Of a DNA stretch of 64,000 nucleotides, positions 17,790 through 28,051 are shown one piece after another. Both the position numbers and the translations under genes were made by a program. The notes beneath the pieces were generated by a model that ran no database searches, was not told the origin of the DNA, and saw nothing but the letters and a program-made list of their open reading frames with translations. The DNA comes from Mariniflexile sp. AS56 (lineage in GTDB: Bacteria > Bacteroidota > Bacteroidia > Flavobacteriales > Flavobacteriaceae): contig NZ_JAUPED010000010.1 of NCBI RefSeq assembly GCF_030552475.1, positions 62,001-126,000 of the forward strand, given 5' to 3'. Within the stretch, counting starts at the first letter, position 1, and each line of letters begins with the position of its first letter.

Positions 17790-20612
17790 ATGAGAATTTT
17801 TTTAAAATTATTTTTTTCAATTTCAGTTGTGTTTATATTAACTAATAGTGGTTTTGCGCAACAAAAGATTGATGTGAAAAGTGAGCTGTACAGTATCGAT
17901 ACAAAATACACGATCACTAAGGTACGCACAGGGAAAACCAAAAAGGAAACTATTTTAATAGCCAGCAGTTACGAAGGTACTGTTCTTGGGGTTTCTTTCG
18001 ATGGAAAAATACTTTGGAAGAATCCGTTGTCAGGATTTATGAATCATGATATATGGTGTCAGGATATTACGGGAGACGGTATAGATGAAATATTGATAGC
18101 AAATGCCGATGGCAATTTATATTGTTTAAATACGGAAGGAAATCTCGTTTGGACATTTAAAACAGGGCATAAAAATCCGCCACCAATGTATGCCGTAACG
18201 GCACTTAATGATGGTAAAAATATGTATGTTGTTTGTGGAGGTTTTGATAAAAGTTTTTATTATTTAACCCCGAAAGGGGTTTTAATTAAGGCAATTAAAT
18301 CTTCAACGTATTCGGATTTAAAACCTTGGGGTAAAAATGCTCCAAAAACAAAAGAGCACACCATTAATTTTTTAAAAACCTTAAAGCAGCCAGATGGTTC
18401 TGAGGTGTTAGTTGTACATGGTAGTCATAACCACATGCAAAGCAAAGGATCTTTTTATTTTTTTAAGCCCCTTGCAGACTTGCCTTTTAAAAGCAGGGCT
18501 TTGTCAAAAAAAGATGTTTTGTCTGACGTAGGAGATATGACCATTGTCGATATTGATGGTGATGGAACACAGGAAATTCTTTTGGGTACCTCAGCACATA
18601 CCAAAGACACAGGATTCTCAATTTATAATCCCGAAACAGATAAATCAACAGTTTTTAGTACCTCAAAAAAGCCAATAAATTTAGGATTTGGCTATAGGGT
18701 GGCTCAACCTACCACAATAAAAGATGGTAATAGTTTTAAATTTTTAACTCTAATAGGAAACAATATTTTGCTATCGACTCCAGGTTTAGATGCTAAAACT
18801 ACGGAGATTTTAGATGGTAAATATTCTTATAACGATATGTGGAAAGACCCTGCGACTAATAAAATTATATTAGCAAGTAGCCAAAGTGGAGGTAGTTGTA
18901 TACATGTCATGGATACAGATAATCCGAAATGGAAAAAAGCTTACGAAAATTTAGCGCCACCTGGTAAAATAAGTACTATTCTTTCAAATTCTTCAAAGGT
19001 TAGAGAGCGTTTAAAAAGTTTCAAAAAACCTTCATGGGAGCGTGCTCCGTTACCCGTGTATTTAATGTCTGAAAATTTATCTACAGCATTGTCAAAATCG
19101 GTTGCTAAAAATATAAGTGAACATTATAAAAGTCCTCTGTTTTTAAATACTCCTAGAGGTGACAAAGAAAATTGGGACCGTTCTACCATGTCTAATAAAG
19201 TATATAGTGAGAAGCGCGACCAGCGTATGAAATATGTTTTATCTCAAGAGCAAGTGCTGGAGAATATTATTCCAAAGTTTGAAAACGCACCCGGAATAGC
19301 CTATTGGGCTGGTCATGGAAACGACCCATATATGTACAGTTTGGGCACAACAAAGAAGGTAATTGATGCTGCAAAAGGCAAGAAAACTGTTTTAATTTAT
19401 CCTGAAATGGGCGACCATTCAAAAGATTTTGAATATGTTTTAAACGATTTAATATTTCCCTTAGCTAAATATGCACAAGGTAAAAACACCAATATATTTT
19501 TGCGGTCTAAAAATATTTTTTGGCAAGGTGATATATACCACCCTATGTGGTCGCGTTTGGTTTCTGGTGAATTTGCCGATGTTTTTGTGCCTTCTATGGA
19601 AGAAACCACCGATAAAACCATGGATTTAAGTATAGCGGGTCGCATGGGGCTTTGGGCAAGTGGTTCTGTAAATAGCTGGGGAACTCGAGGTGCCAGAGAT
19701 AATACTAGTTTCGACCGTTCGCGTCAGCATTCACACCAAATGCTACCAAATCATTTTTTAAGAACCATGGTTTATCATGTTTCAAGTGGTGCACAATATT
19801 TAGATAATTTCCCTGTAGATCAAGATTATATGAGTCTGTTATGGGAATTAATTGCAAAAGGTGCATTATATGTACCACAGCGTGAAGAAATTGTGAGTTT
19901 TTCACCTGTTCATTTAAGTATGAAAGAACCAGACCACCATTATATGGAAGATGGCACCAATGTGAAATGGACCACGTTTTACGATTCAGATTTTGAAGAT
20001 AACAATGCTTTTGTATTTAGCAGGATGAACGGATCTTGGATGGGAGCACCCGTTACCGATTGGGACTTTTCAAAATATGCAGCAGGAGTTAAAGAAAGAC
20101 GATTGAGCTTTTTGCCATCGTATTCTAACGGAATGGTTTTAATAACACCACCTCAAAAAGGTGTGTATGCCGATAAAAGTGCGGCTCGAGGATTCATTCA
20201 AAATCATATGCATCCGCTTTATAAAGATATTTTAAAAGAATATATAACGGACGGTAGAAATTATATTTCAGAAGATGGAAAAGAGACCTTTAAAGCGAAT
20301 GAATTTTACAAAACGGTTGAAAATAATATAAAAGAAAGTTCCAAGTTATTGCCATTAACGGTTTCTGGTGATGTGGCCTGGGTAGTAGCACAAACCTCAC
20401 CAAATCATTTAAGGTTAACGATTGTTGATAATGGCTATATTAATCCAGATGATAGAAAAGCCATTGTGACATTTCATACAGTAATACCATTAAAAATGAC
20501 GGATATTTTAGAGCAAAGTAACTTTAATGTATCTGATAAAAGTTCGGTAGAAGTTGAAATTCCATGTGGTCTTTTCCGATTTATTGACATTGAATTAAAA
20601 GATAAACTTTAA
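17790..20612 (+). CDS. GH150-like lambda-carrageenase (first copy)
   Basis: Large exported protein, 940 aa from the ATG at 17790. This start gives a clean signal peptide (MRIFLKLFFSISVVFILTN...GFAQ), whereas the longer frame from 17727 would begin inside the operator. Residues about 30-330 look like a beta-propeller (NLYCLNTEGNLVWTFKTG, DITGDGIDEILIANADG). The C-terminal module of about 550 residues contains YWAGHGNDPYMY near residue 504 and YPEMGD. Length and the propeller-plus-unique-module plan match what is known of Pseudoalteromonas lambda-carrageenase CglA (GH150, about 940 aa). A second copy lies at 42470 with the same landmarks. It is followed after 19 bp by a sulfatase. Family assignment is from architecture, not from an alignment. 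Confidence 0.62.
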   Translation: MRIFLKLFFSISVVFILTNSGFAQQKIDVKSELYSIDTKYTITKVRTGKTKKETILIASSYEGTVLGVSFDGKILWKNPLSGFMNHDIWCQDITGDGIDEILIANADGNLYCLNTEGNLVWTFKTGHKNPPPMYAVTALNDGKNMYVVCGGFDKSFYYLTPKGVLIKAIKSSTYSDLKPWGKNAPKTKEHTINFLKTLKQPDGSEVLVVHGSHNHMQSKGSFYFFKPLADLPFKSRALSKKDVLSDVGDMTIVDIDGDGTQEILLGTSAHTKDTGFSIYNPETDKSTVFSTSKKPINLGFGYRVAQPTTIKDGNSFKFLTLIGNNILLSTPGLDAKTTEILDGKYSYNDMWKDPATNKIILASSQSGGSCIHVMDTDNPKWKKAYENLAPPGKISTILSNSSKVRERLKSFKKPSWERAPLPVYLMSENLSTALSKSVAKNISEHYKSPLFLNTPRGDKENWDRSTMSNKVYSEKRDQRMKYVLSQEQVLENIIPKFENAPGIAYWAGHGNDPYMYSLGTTKKVIDAAKGKKTVLIYPEMGDHSKDFEYVLNDLIFPLAKYAQGKNTNIFLRSKNIFWQGDIYHPMWSRLVSGEFADVFVPSMEETTDKTMDLSIAGRMGLWASGSVNSWGTRGARDNTSFDRSRQHSHQMLPNHFLRTMVYHVSSGAQYLDNFPVDQDYMSLLWELIAKGALYVPQREEIVSFSPVHLSMKEPDHHYMEDGTNVKWTTFYDSDFEDNNAFVFSRMNGSWMGAPVTDWDFSKYAAGVKERRLSFLPSYSNGMVLITPPQKGVYADKSAARGFIQNHMHPLYKDILKEYITDGRNYISEDGKETFKANEFYKTVENNIKESSKLLPLTVSGDVAWVVAQTSPNHLRLTIVDNGYINPDDRKAIVTFHTVIPLKMTDILEQSNFNVSDKSSVEVEIPCGLFRFIDIELKDKL

Positions 20613-20631
20613 GTTAAAAAGTATTTACCAA

Positions 20632-22101
20632 ATGAAAAATTTAAAAATCATTATAAAAGCGGCAATTATTTGTGTAGCATTTACCGTTGTTAGTTGCACA
20701 AAAATGAAAAAGGAAGAGATTAAAGTTAGCCAAGATAGACCTAATATTATATTGTTTGTTGCCGACGATCATGGTACAGATGCTTTGGGATGTTATGGAA
20801 ATCCAGTGGTGAAAACGCCTAATTTGGATAAATTAGCCGCCGAAGGCACTAGATTTAACAACGCATATTGCACCAGTGCAAGTTGTGCAGCAAGCAGGTC
20901 GGTAATCCTTTCTGGGCAATTTGGACATGCCACAGGATCGTATGGGCATGTACACGATTATCACCATTTTAGTACCTATGATAACATTCAAACGTTACCA
21001 GTTCTATTAGAAAAAGCAGGTTACGAAACTGCACGAATTGGTAAATATCACGTAGCACCAGAAAAAGTATATCATTTTAATACGGTATTGGAAGCCGACC
21101 CAAGAAACACCGTTGAAATGGCAGAACAATGTGGCGATGTTTTAAAATCGGATAAACCATTTTTTCTTTATTTCTGTACCGATGATCCACACAGGGGAAA
21201 TCCTTTCAAGCCAGAAAATTGGGATACGCCTAATAATTTTGGAAATAAAAAAGAAGGTTATAAAGGTTTTGAAACGGTTAGTTACAATCCGGATGATGTT
21301 CTAGTTCCAAATTTTTTACCGGACACAAAACAAACAAGAGAAGAAATTGCGCAATACTACCAAAGCATATCCAGAATAGACCAAGGGTTTGGTAAATTGA
21401 TGACCATGCTTCAGGAAACTGGAAAAGCCAATAACACGATTGTTTTTTATATTTCTGATAATGGCATGGCATTTCCAGGCGCGAAAACAACGGTTTATGA
21501 ACCGGGTATTAAATTGCCATGCATTATTAAAGATCCTACCAAATCGTCAAAAGGAGCTACTAATAATGCTATGATTTCATGGGTAGATTTAACCCCAACA
21601 ATTTTAGATATGGCAAAGGTGGATTATAAACAGGAAGCCTTTCATGGAAAATCGTTCGACAAAATTATAGATCAAGAAAATCCCGAAGGTTGGAACGCTA
21701 TTTATGCATCTCATACATTTCACGAAATTACTATGTATTACCCCATGCGCGTTGTAAGAAGTGGCAATTATAAATTGATTTGGAATATTGCAAATCGATT
21801 AGAGTATCCGTTTGCTTCAGATTTATGGGCATCTTCAACATGGCAAAGTATTTATAGAAATAATATAGAATATTATGGTCCCAAGAAGGTTTCAGATTTT
21901 CTGTTCAGACCAGAATTTGAGCTCTTTGATTTAGAAAAAGACCCAAATGAGATAAAAAATCTCGCCGACAATGAAAGTTTTAAGAATACTTTACAAGAAA
22001 TGAAAGATAAACTTAAAAAGTTCCAATTTGAAACAAAAGATCCTTGGATAATCATGTGGGACCATGACAATTCTATGCAAGGTACAGGCGTAAATCTTTA
22101 A
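20632..22101 (+). CDS. S1-type sulfatase lipoprotein with CAASR active site
   Basis: Sulfatase of 489 aa with a lipoprotein signal (VVSC, Cys22), so probably held in a membrane facing the periplasm or surface. DD of the metal site at 45-46 (FVADDHGTDALG). The formylglycine motif is C85-A-A-S-R: the usual Pro is Ala, a variant still allowed by the [CS]-x-[PA]-x-R rule. YHVAPEKVYHFN and FCTDDPHRGNPF resemble the S1 group of heparan-type N-sulfoglucosamine sulfohydrolases, but the substrate here should be a galactan. It is 19 bp downstream of the GH150-like gene and therefore a good candidate to act on its products. Confidence 0.85.
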   Translation: MKNLKIIIKAAIICVAFTVVSCTKMKKEEIKVSQDRPNIILFVADDHGTDALGCYGNPVVKTPNLDKLAAEGTRFNNAYCTSASCAASRSVILSGQFGHATGSYGHVHDYHHFSTYDNIQTLPVLLEKAGYETARIGKYHVAPEKVYHFNTVLEADPRNTVEMAEQCGDVLKSDKPFFLYFCTDDPHRGNPFKPENWDTPNNFGNKKEGYKGFETVSYNPDDVLVPNFLPDTKQTREEIAQYYQSISRIDQGFGKLMTMLQETGKANNTIVFYISDNGMAFPGAKTTVYEPGIKLPCIIKDPTKSSKGATNNAMISWVDLTPTILDMAKVDYKQEAFHGKSFDKIIDQENPEGWNAIYASHTFHEITMYYPMRVVRSGNYKLIWNIANRLEYPFASDLWASSTWQSIYRNNIEYYGPKKVSDFLFRPEFELFDLEKDPNEIKNLADNESFKNTLQEMKDKLKKFQFETKDPWIIMWDHDNSMQGTGVNL

Positions 22102-22129
22102 TAGCAGAATTTCAAATATTCTATTGAAT

Positions 22130-22194
22130 TTTATTAACAAAGACAATACATGTATTGACACATACAAACCTATTCTATTTTTCAGCTTAATTTA
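22130..22194 (+). promoter_or_regulatory. Tandem operator E and promoter (nine-gene cluster)
   Basis: TTTATTAACAAAGACA (22130-22145) and TGTATTGACACATACA (22151-22166, a TGTAT/ATACA inverted repeat) are 21 bp apart. TTAATTTA (22187-22194) occupies the -7 position with two mismatches. It precedes the GH110 gene, the first of nine closely spaced genes. Confidence 0.7.
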
Positions 22195-22250
22195 CAAATA
22201 GAATCACATAGCTTAATCAACATATATAACAATATAAATAATCCATAATA

Positions 22251-24068
22251 ATGAATTGGAATCTTCTAAAATTAATTTGCTTAATTGTTCTTTTCAACAC
22301 TTCCAATATGGAAGCTCAAACAGTCATTGAATTCAAACCCTCTGATGCTGATATGACTATGGTAGTTAGAAAAGCTTTAGAGAATGTAAAGGATAGCGAT
22401 ATAAAACTAGTTTTCGAAAAAGGGACTTACAAATTCCTTCCAGATTATGCCATGGATAAATATTGCTTTATCACAAATCACGGAAATGGATTTAAAAAAA
22501 TCGTTTTTAGGTTTGAAAATTTTAATGCTGTTGAAATTGAAGGAAATGGGTCAGAATTTATTTTTCACGGTCAAGTAGCTCCTTTTCAATTTGAAAATTG
22601 TAAAAATATTTCAGTAAAAAACCTTTCTATCGATTGGGATATTCCGTTTTCATTTCAGGGTGAAGTTATGGCCATCAATGAAAAAGAAGGGTGGCGAGAT
22701 ATTAAACCATCAACTGAAGGGTTTTCATGGACTTTAAATAATGGAAAACTCAATTTTCCAAATATTGACGACTTTCACTTTTTTGAATTAGGAAGTACAC
22801 TGTCGTTTGATAAAAACACAAAGGCAGTTGCTCATGGAGCTTGGGATTTAAACAGCAATCCACGATGGGTGGAGAAAATGCCGAATGGCATTTTAAGATT
22901 TCATGAGCCACTAAAAAAATATCCTGCCGTAGGCACCATACTTCATTCAAAAGGACCACATGAGCAAAATAGATATGCTCCAGCGTTTCAAACAATTAAT
23001 TCCAGCAATGCTAATTTTAACAATGTTGTAGTACACCATGCTTTAGGTATGGGTTTTTTGTTTGAAAGAACTTCGGATATTAATATTTTAAATTCTGGGG
23101 TTTACCTAAAAGAAGGAACTGATAGAGTGGTTTCTACCATTGCCGATGCTACACATTTTGCCAATTGTAAAGGCGCTATTTTAATTGAAAATTGCCGTTT
23201 TGAAAATATGTTGGATGATGGCACCAATGTGCATGGTACCTATGTTGAAGTAGATGCGATTCTTGATGAATATACCCTTAGAATTGCATTGAAGCACTTC
23301 GAACAAATGGGGTTTGAATTTGCAAGTGTTGGTGATGAAATTTGGTATATTGAAAATCCAAGTCCGAAACGTGCCGGTGAAAATGAAGTAGTAAAGGTTA
23401 AATATATAAATGATAAATATTCAGAATTAACATTCAAGAGCAAAATTCCAGCAAGTTTAACAAAGGGTGATATATTGGAAAACAAAACCTGGAATCCTGA
23501 GTTCACCATGCGAGGCAACACTATTAGAAACCACCGTGCCAGAAATATAATTATTAAAACACCTAAAAAAATAGTTATAGAATACAACGAGCTTTCGTCT
23601 ATGATGTCATCAATTCTATTCCGTGGTGAAACATTTTTTTGGTACGAATCTGGAGCGGTTGAAGATGTTTTAATTAGAAACAATAATTTTAATTACGTAG
23701 CCTATAGTGGTTCAGAACATGCCGTTATGTATGTGACGCCGCGTTTAAATCAATCATTCGATCAAACCGAATTGTTCGATAAAAATATTCGTTTTGAAAA
23801 TAATACGATTAGAACTTTTGACAGTCGTATAATTATCGCCGATAGAGTGGACGGTTTGAAAATTTCAGGAAACACCATAATACAAGATAAAACGCAAGGA
23901 AAGGCATTGTATCCTGATGCACCAATTTTCGATTTTATCAATTGTAACAATGTGGAGGTTTTGAACAATACATACCAAGGTGACTCTGAGAATTCTATAT
24001 TGAAGGACGAAAAGTCTTCAAAAACAATTAAAATTAAAGGAAACAAAGGATTTAAAAATCTAAAATAG
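22251..24068 (+). CDS. GH110 alpha-1,3-galactosidase (first copy)
   Basis: Exported right-handed beta-helix enzyme of 605 aa, the usual GH110 length; signal peptide to about residue 23 (MEAQ). GH110 enzymes cleave terminal alpha-1,3-linked galactose. Typical stretches: FEKGTYKFLPDYAMDKYCFI near 57-75, GNGSEFIFHGQVAPFQFE, and the acidic-loop region ADATHFANCKGA followed by NMLDDGTNVHGTYVEVD. The same landmarks recur in the second copy at 59538, which is closer to the Bacteroides enzymes as I remember them. First gene of a nine-gene cluster behind operator E; the next start is 8 bp away. In lambda-type carrageenan the D-units become alpha-1,3-galactose once desulfated, giving this enzyme a natural substrate (inference). 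Confidence 0.78.
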   Translation: MNWNLLKLICLIVLFNTSNMEAQTVIEFKPSDADMTMVVRKALENVKDSDIKLVFEKGTYKFLPDYAMDKYCFITNHGNGFKKIVFRFENFNAVEIEGNGSEFIFHGQVAPFQFENCKNISVKNLSIDWDIPFSFQGEVMAINEKEGWRDIKPSTEGFSWTLNNGKLNFPNIDDFHFFELGSTLSFDKNTKAVAHGAWDLNSNPRWVEKMPNGILRFHEPLKKYPAVGTILHSKGPHEQNRYAPAFQTINSSNANFNNVVVHHALGMGFLFERTSDINILNSGVYLKEGTDRVVSTIADATHFANCKGAILIENCRFENMLDDGTNVHGTYVEVDAILDEYTLRIALKHFEQMGFEFASVGDEIWYIENPSPKRAGENEVVKVKYINDKYSELTFKSKIPASLTKGDILENKTWNPEFTMRGNTIRNHRARNIIIKTPKKIVIEYNELSSMMSSILFRGETFFWYESGAVEDVLIRNNNFNYVAYSGSEHAVMYVTPRLNQSFDQTELFDKNIRFENNTIRTFDSRIIIADRVDGLKISGNTIIQDKTQGKALYPDAPIFDFINCNNVEVLNNTYQGDSENSILKDEKSSKTIKIKGNKGFKNLK

Positions 24069-24076
24069 TCTTTAAT

Positions 24077-25453
24077 ATGAATAAATTATTTTTCATTATT
24101 TCTCTTTTTTTATGTGAAATTGGAATAGCTCAAGTAACACCAAATCCATTGTTCCAAAACAATATGGTATTACAGCGTCATGCACCAATTGCTGTTTTTG
24201 GTAAAGCTAATTCTGAAAAATCTGTTGAGGTTACTTTCAAAAACAAATCTTATATAGCCAAAGTTGAGAACGGAAATTGGAAAATTTTTTTAGATGAATC
24301 TGAAGCTGGAGGACCATTTGAATTAACAATTAAAGGCAAAAATGAAATCGTTTTATCCAATATTTTAATTGGAGAAGTTTGGATTTGTTCAGGACAGTCA
24401 AATATGGAAATGCCTGTAAAAGGTAATAAAGGGCAGCCAGTGATTGGGAGTAATCTGGCGATTCTAAAAAGTGAAAATTCCCAGATTAGATTTTTTGAAG
24501 TGCGAAAAAAAACGGCTTCAGAACCATTAGAAACCTGTGAAGGCGATTGGAAAATGGCGACTCCAGAAACCGTTAAAGAATTTAGTGCTGTTGCTTATTT
24601 CTATGGAAAGATGTTGCAAGAAAACCTGAATGTGCCAATTGGATTGATCAATAGCAGTTGGGGAGGAACACCGGCAGAAGCATGGACACCAAAGGAAATC
24701 ATGGACACCGAATTAAAAGAATTCAATCATTGGCATACCGATAAATCAATACCTCAAAAACTACCTTCACAATTATATAACGGTATGATTCATCCATTAG
24801 AACCTTATACTATAAAAGGCGCTATTTGGTATCAAGGTGAAGCAAATAAAACTTATCATCAATCGTATACAAAATTATTTTCTGCTATGATTAAAAGTTG
24901 GAGATCTCGATGGAATCAAGGAGATTTCCCATTCTATTTTGTTCAAATAGCACCCTTAGCTTGGGGCGGAGAGGATCAGGCATTTTTACGTGAAAAGCAA
25001 CTAAAAACGATGCAATCTGTGCCAAATACAGGTATGGCAGTGACTTTGGATATTGGTGAAAACGAAAATATTCATCCTGCGGAAAAACAGAAGGTTGGTG
25101 AACGCTTAGCATTATGGGCATTGGCAAAAACCTATGATTTTAAAGGAATAGAATATAGCGGGCCAATTTATAAATCGATAAACGTAAATGCTAATAAGGT
25201 TGAAATTGAATTTGACTTTGCGCCAAATGGGGTAGCTAATTTCGGAAAAGAAATGTCTGGTTTTCAAGTGGCTGGTGAAGACAAAGTTTTTCAGGATGCC
25301 GAGGCAAAAATTGTTAAAGGTCAATTGGAGGTTTCAAGCGAAAAAGTTCAAAAGCCAATAGCAGTTCGTTATGGTTGGGCAGCTTGGGTAGATGGATCCT
25401 TGTTTAATACTTCCGGATTACCTGCATCTTCGTTTAGAACGGATAACTGGTAA
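24077..25453 (+). CDS. SGNH-type esterase, sialate O-acetylesterase-like
   Basis: Exported esterase of 458 aa with a signal peptide to about residue 19 (GIAQ). The SASA/SGNH core shows the nucleophile motif ICSGQSNMEM (Ser108), AIWYQGEANK (block with Gly/Asn-type oxyanion residues) and NIHPAEKQKVGERLA with the likely catalytic His. The leading NPLFQNNMVLQRHAPIAVFG is the typical start of sialate O-acetylesterase-like proteins. In this locus a role in removing acetyl groups from algal galactan is more likely than sialic acid use, but no substrate can be read from the sequence. Third-position spacing to neighbours is 8 and 50 bp. Confidence 0.8.
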   Translation: MNKLFFIISLFLCEIGIAQVTPNPLFQNNMVLQRHAPIAVFGKANSEKSVEVTFKNKSYIAKVENGNWKIFLDESEAGGPFELTIKGKNEIVLSNILIGEVWICSGQSNMEMPVKGNKGQPVIGSNLAILKSENSQIRFFEVRKKTASEPLETCEGDWKMATPETVKEFSAVAYFYGKMLQENLNVPIGLINSSWGGTPAEAWTPKEIMDTELKEFNHWHTDKSIPQKLPSQLYNGMIHPLEPYTIKGAIWYQGEANKTYHQSYTKLFSAMIKSWRSRWNQGDFPFYFVQIAPLAWGGEDQAFLREKQLKTMQSVPNTGMAVTLDIGENENIHPAEKQKVGERLALWALAKTYDFKGIEYSGPIYKSINVNANKVEIEFDFAPNGVANFGKEMSGFQVAGEDKVFQDAEAKIVKGQLEVSSEKVQKPIAVRYGWAAWVDGSLFNTSGLPASSFRTDNW

Positions 25454-25503
25454 TTCAAATACAAATAGCTCCTTAATACATGTTGTGATTTAAATATAAA
25501 ATT

Positions 25504-28044
25504 ATGAAATTGAAAAGTCTGATATTTAGTTATGTGTTCTTAAACATGATGTTTTTAAGCGCTCAGACTTTAGAACAACAAGCGCGTCAAAAAATTACGG
25601 ATTTAAATGCATTAATTGCTCAGGCTGAGAACGAAGGGTTTGATGCCTTAAAAGAGAAAATGACCGTTCGTACCGCAGAAGTCTTTTTAGACTATGCAAA
25701 TTGGGATGAGGCCAATACCACAATGAATACCGACTTGTTTGCTTTGGTAGCAGCATATAAAAATAATGCTTCTCAAATGGCGTCTATTCTTCCTGATTTT
25801 GAACGGAATGATGTCATTCAAATGTTAGATGAAGCAACTGCTTTTTTAACACTTTTGCGTCAAAGTCAAGTATTTAGAAAGCCAATTCCAAATGTCAATT
25901 GGGAACAGGTTACGCACCAAAACGACCAACTTACATTTAATGGAAAACCTGTTTTTCTATCTGACTATACCTGGAAACCAGAAATTTCATTATTAAACGA
26001 ATTTCATGGAAATCTAGACGGTTATTTTTTAACACCTGGTCTTGTTACAGATAATACAGGAACCATCAAAGCCTCAACAACAAATGAATTAAACACCAAA
26101 CCAACAGGTGCCATGGGATTTATTTTTATGAATAATAAAAATGTTCCAGCTTGGTCTATTTCAAAATATGGAAGCGATTTTGAAATGCGAACAGACACTT
26201 TTACAGGTTATGACATTGATAACCCAGGTGCAAGAGAAATGTGGGGGTTTTTATTAGAAGGTACAGTGCCTAAAATGGCAGGGAAAAAATACAGTCAATT
26301 GGGCTATATGATGTGTAATGAACCTCATTTTTTTACGCAAACTACTGGTACAAATTTAGCATGGGCTTCGGGGCCTGTTTCCAGTTATACTATAGATAAA
26401 TTTAAGACTTGGTTAGCTAATAAACATGTATCTATTAGTCGCTTAAATAGTTTATGGGGAACTAGTTTTGCTGACTTTAATGATGTAACCATTGCTATTC
26501 CTATCGATACGAGTAAAAAAGGAACAGCTATATGGTACGATTGGTCTTTGTTTAATATGTACCGGGCAACTGAATGGTATAAATTTTTAAAATCTGAAAT
26601 TCAAAGTCACGATGCTGCTGCCAAAGTCCATTTGAAAATTATGCCCAATTTATGGACCGAAAATGAACGCATTCACGGTATTGATTTAGAAGCGCTAACC
26701 GATTTAAGTGGCATTATTGGGAACGATTCTGGTGCCGATTACAATCATATGTGGGGACCTACTGAAGACTGGGAAGCTAATTACGCATTTAACTGGAGAG
26801 AACTTTGCATGGGTTATGATTTTATGAAATCTGTAAGTCCAGATAAAATTAACTTAAACAGCGAAGCTCATTTTTTATCAACGGGAAAGAGCCGAGATTT
26901 ATATATGAATCCGGCCTATGCCAGAGCAACATTTTGGTTAGCACATACCTATGGCATGACTGCAAGCCAAACTTGGTTTTGGGCAAGAACGGAAGATGGT
27001 TCACCAAGAAATGGATTGGCAGTAGGGAATGGTTATGCAGGATCGAACAATCATCAACCTCGAGTTGTTAATGAAGTGGCATCGACCATCATGGATTTAA
27101 ACACCAATTCTGATGAGATTATGGCTATGCAACGCCAAAGAAAACCAATTCGTATTTTTTATTCAAAAACATCTGCAATAAACAAACAAACTCATATGGA
27201 TGATTTGTTTGAATTGTACGAATCGCTACATTTTGAAGGCATTCCCATTGGGTTTACGACCAAAGACATTATTGAAAAACAAAATAATAACCAATGGGAT
27301 GTTATATTAATCTATAAAACAGAATTCATTACCCAAGCCGAATTAGAAGCTTTGCAAGCATATTTGGATAACGGTGGAACCATAATTATTGATGCCGTAA
27401 GTTTAAAGAAAAATGAATATGGAGAAATGCTTTCTAGTTTAAATCAAAGCAATGGTGTTTTAATGAATATTTCAGCACTTTCAGCAATAAAATCAAATGC
27501 TTTATCAATAATTGATAGCAAAAATGAATCACCAGAAGTTACTGTAGCAGAAACTAATGGAACGGGCCATAAAGGTTGTGTTTGGAAATGTATTAAAAAC
27601 AGCAATGGAAATAATGTGTTATCAGTTGTTAATCTTGGTAAAACAGATGCCACTTTGGCAATTACCCTAAAGAATGCCATTGGGAATACTATGGCAAAAG
27701 ATTTATCAAAAGGCGTAGAGGTAACTAATAATCCGATACTAAAGCCTTACGAACTTTATTTTGTTGAAATTACCGATTCTAGGAGTTTGGGAGTTGGCAA
27801 AAAGGATGCTAATAGTTTCAAGCTGTACCCAAATCCCGTAAGTTCTATATTAAAAGTTAACACTCAAAAGGAGAGTAAAATAACTTTGTATTCTATTACT
27901 GGAGCCTTATTAAAAACAATTCAAAGTAAAGAACCCATGGTTGAAATTTCTATGGAAAACATGACGGATGGTATCTATTTTGTAAAAATAGAATCCGATA
28001 ATAAAATAGAAACCAAAAAAGTAATAGTTAATAGATTAAAATAA
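25504..28044 (+). CDS. Clan GH-A beta-galactosidase (GH42/GH167-like) with T9SS tail
   Basis: Exported enzyme of 846 aa; signal peptide to about residue 20 (LSA-QT). After a helical N-terminal part, the TIM barrel carries the clan GH-A pair: acid/base E273 in MMCNEPHFF and nucleophile E454 in INLNSEAHF. GTAIWYDWSLFNMYRATEWY and WTENERIHGIDLE also recall GH42. The exo-beta-galactosidase family GH167, known from carrageenan-degrading Pseudoalteromonas, is related to GH42 and is the best guess. A T9SS domain (from KLYPNPVSSILK, about 775, to VIVNRLK) is present, unlike the paralogue at 40038, which is closely similar but stops before that tail. Confidence 0.75.
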   Translation: MKLKSLIFSYVFLNMMFLSAQTLEQQARQKITDLNALIAQAENEGFDALKEKMTVRTAEVFLDYANWDEANTTMNTDLFALVAAYKNNASQMASILPDFERNDVIQMLDEATAFLTLLRQSQVFRKPIPNVNWEQVTHQNDQLTFNGKPVFLSDYTWKPEISLLNEFHGNLDGYFLTPGLVTDNTGTIKASTTNELNTKPTGAMGFIFMNNKNVPAWSISKYGSDFEMRTDTFTGYDIDNPGAREMWGFLLEGTVPKMAGKKYSQLGYMMCNEPHFFTQTTGTNLAWASGPVSSYTIDKFKTWLANKHVSISRLNSLWGTSFADFNDVTIAIPIDTSKKGTAIWYDWSLFNMYRATEWYKFLKSEIQSHDAAAKVHLKIMPNLWTENERIHGIDLEALTDLSGIIGNDSGADYNHMWGPTEDWEANYAFNWRELCMGYDFMKSVSPDKINLNSEAHFLSTGKSRDLYMNPAYARATFWLAHTYGMTASQTWFWARTEDGSPRNGLAVGNGYAGSNNHQPRVVNEVASTIMDLNTNSDEIMAMQRQRKPIRIFYSKTSAINKQTHMDDLFELYESLHFEGIPIGFTTKDIIEKQNNNQWDVILIYKTEFITQAELEALQAYLDNGGTIIIDAVSLKKNEYGEMLSSLNQSNGVLMNISALSAIKSNALSIIDSKNESPEVTVAETNGTGHKGCVWKCIKNSNGNNVLSVVNLGKTDATLAITLKNAIGNTMAKDLSKGVEVTNNPILKPYELYFVEITDSRSLGVGKKDANSFKLYPNPVSSILKVNTQKESKITLYSITGALLKTIQSKEPMVEISMENMTDGIYFVKIESDNKIETKKVIVNRLK

Positions 28045-28051
28045 ATATTTT

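Noticed and set aside
23240-23683. 147-codon minus-strand open frame inside the GH110 gene
   Set aside because: Opposite strand of a clear enzyme gene, no recognisable domain; a shadow frame.
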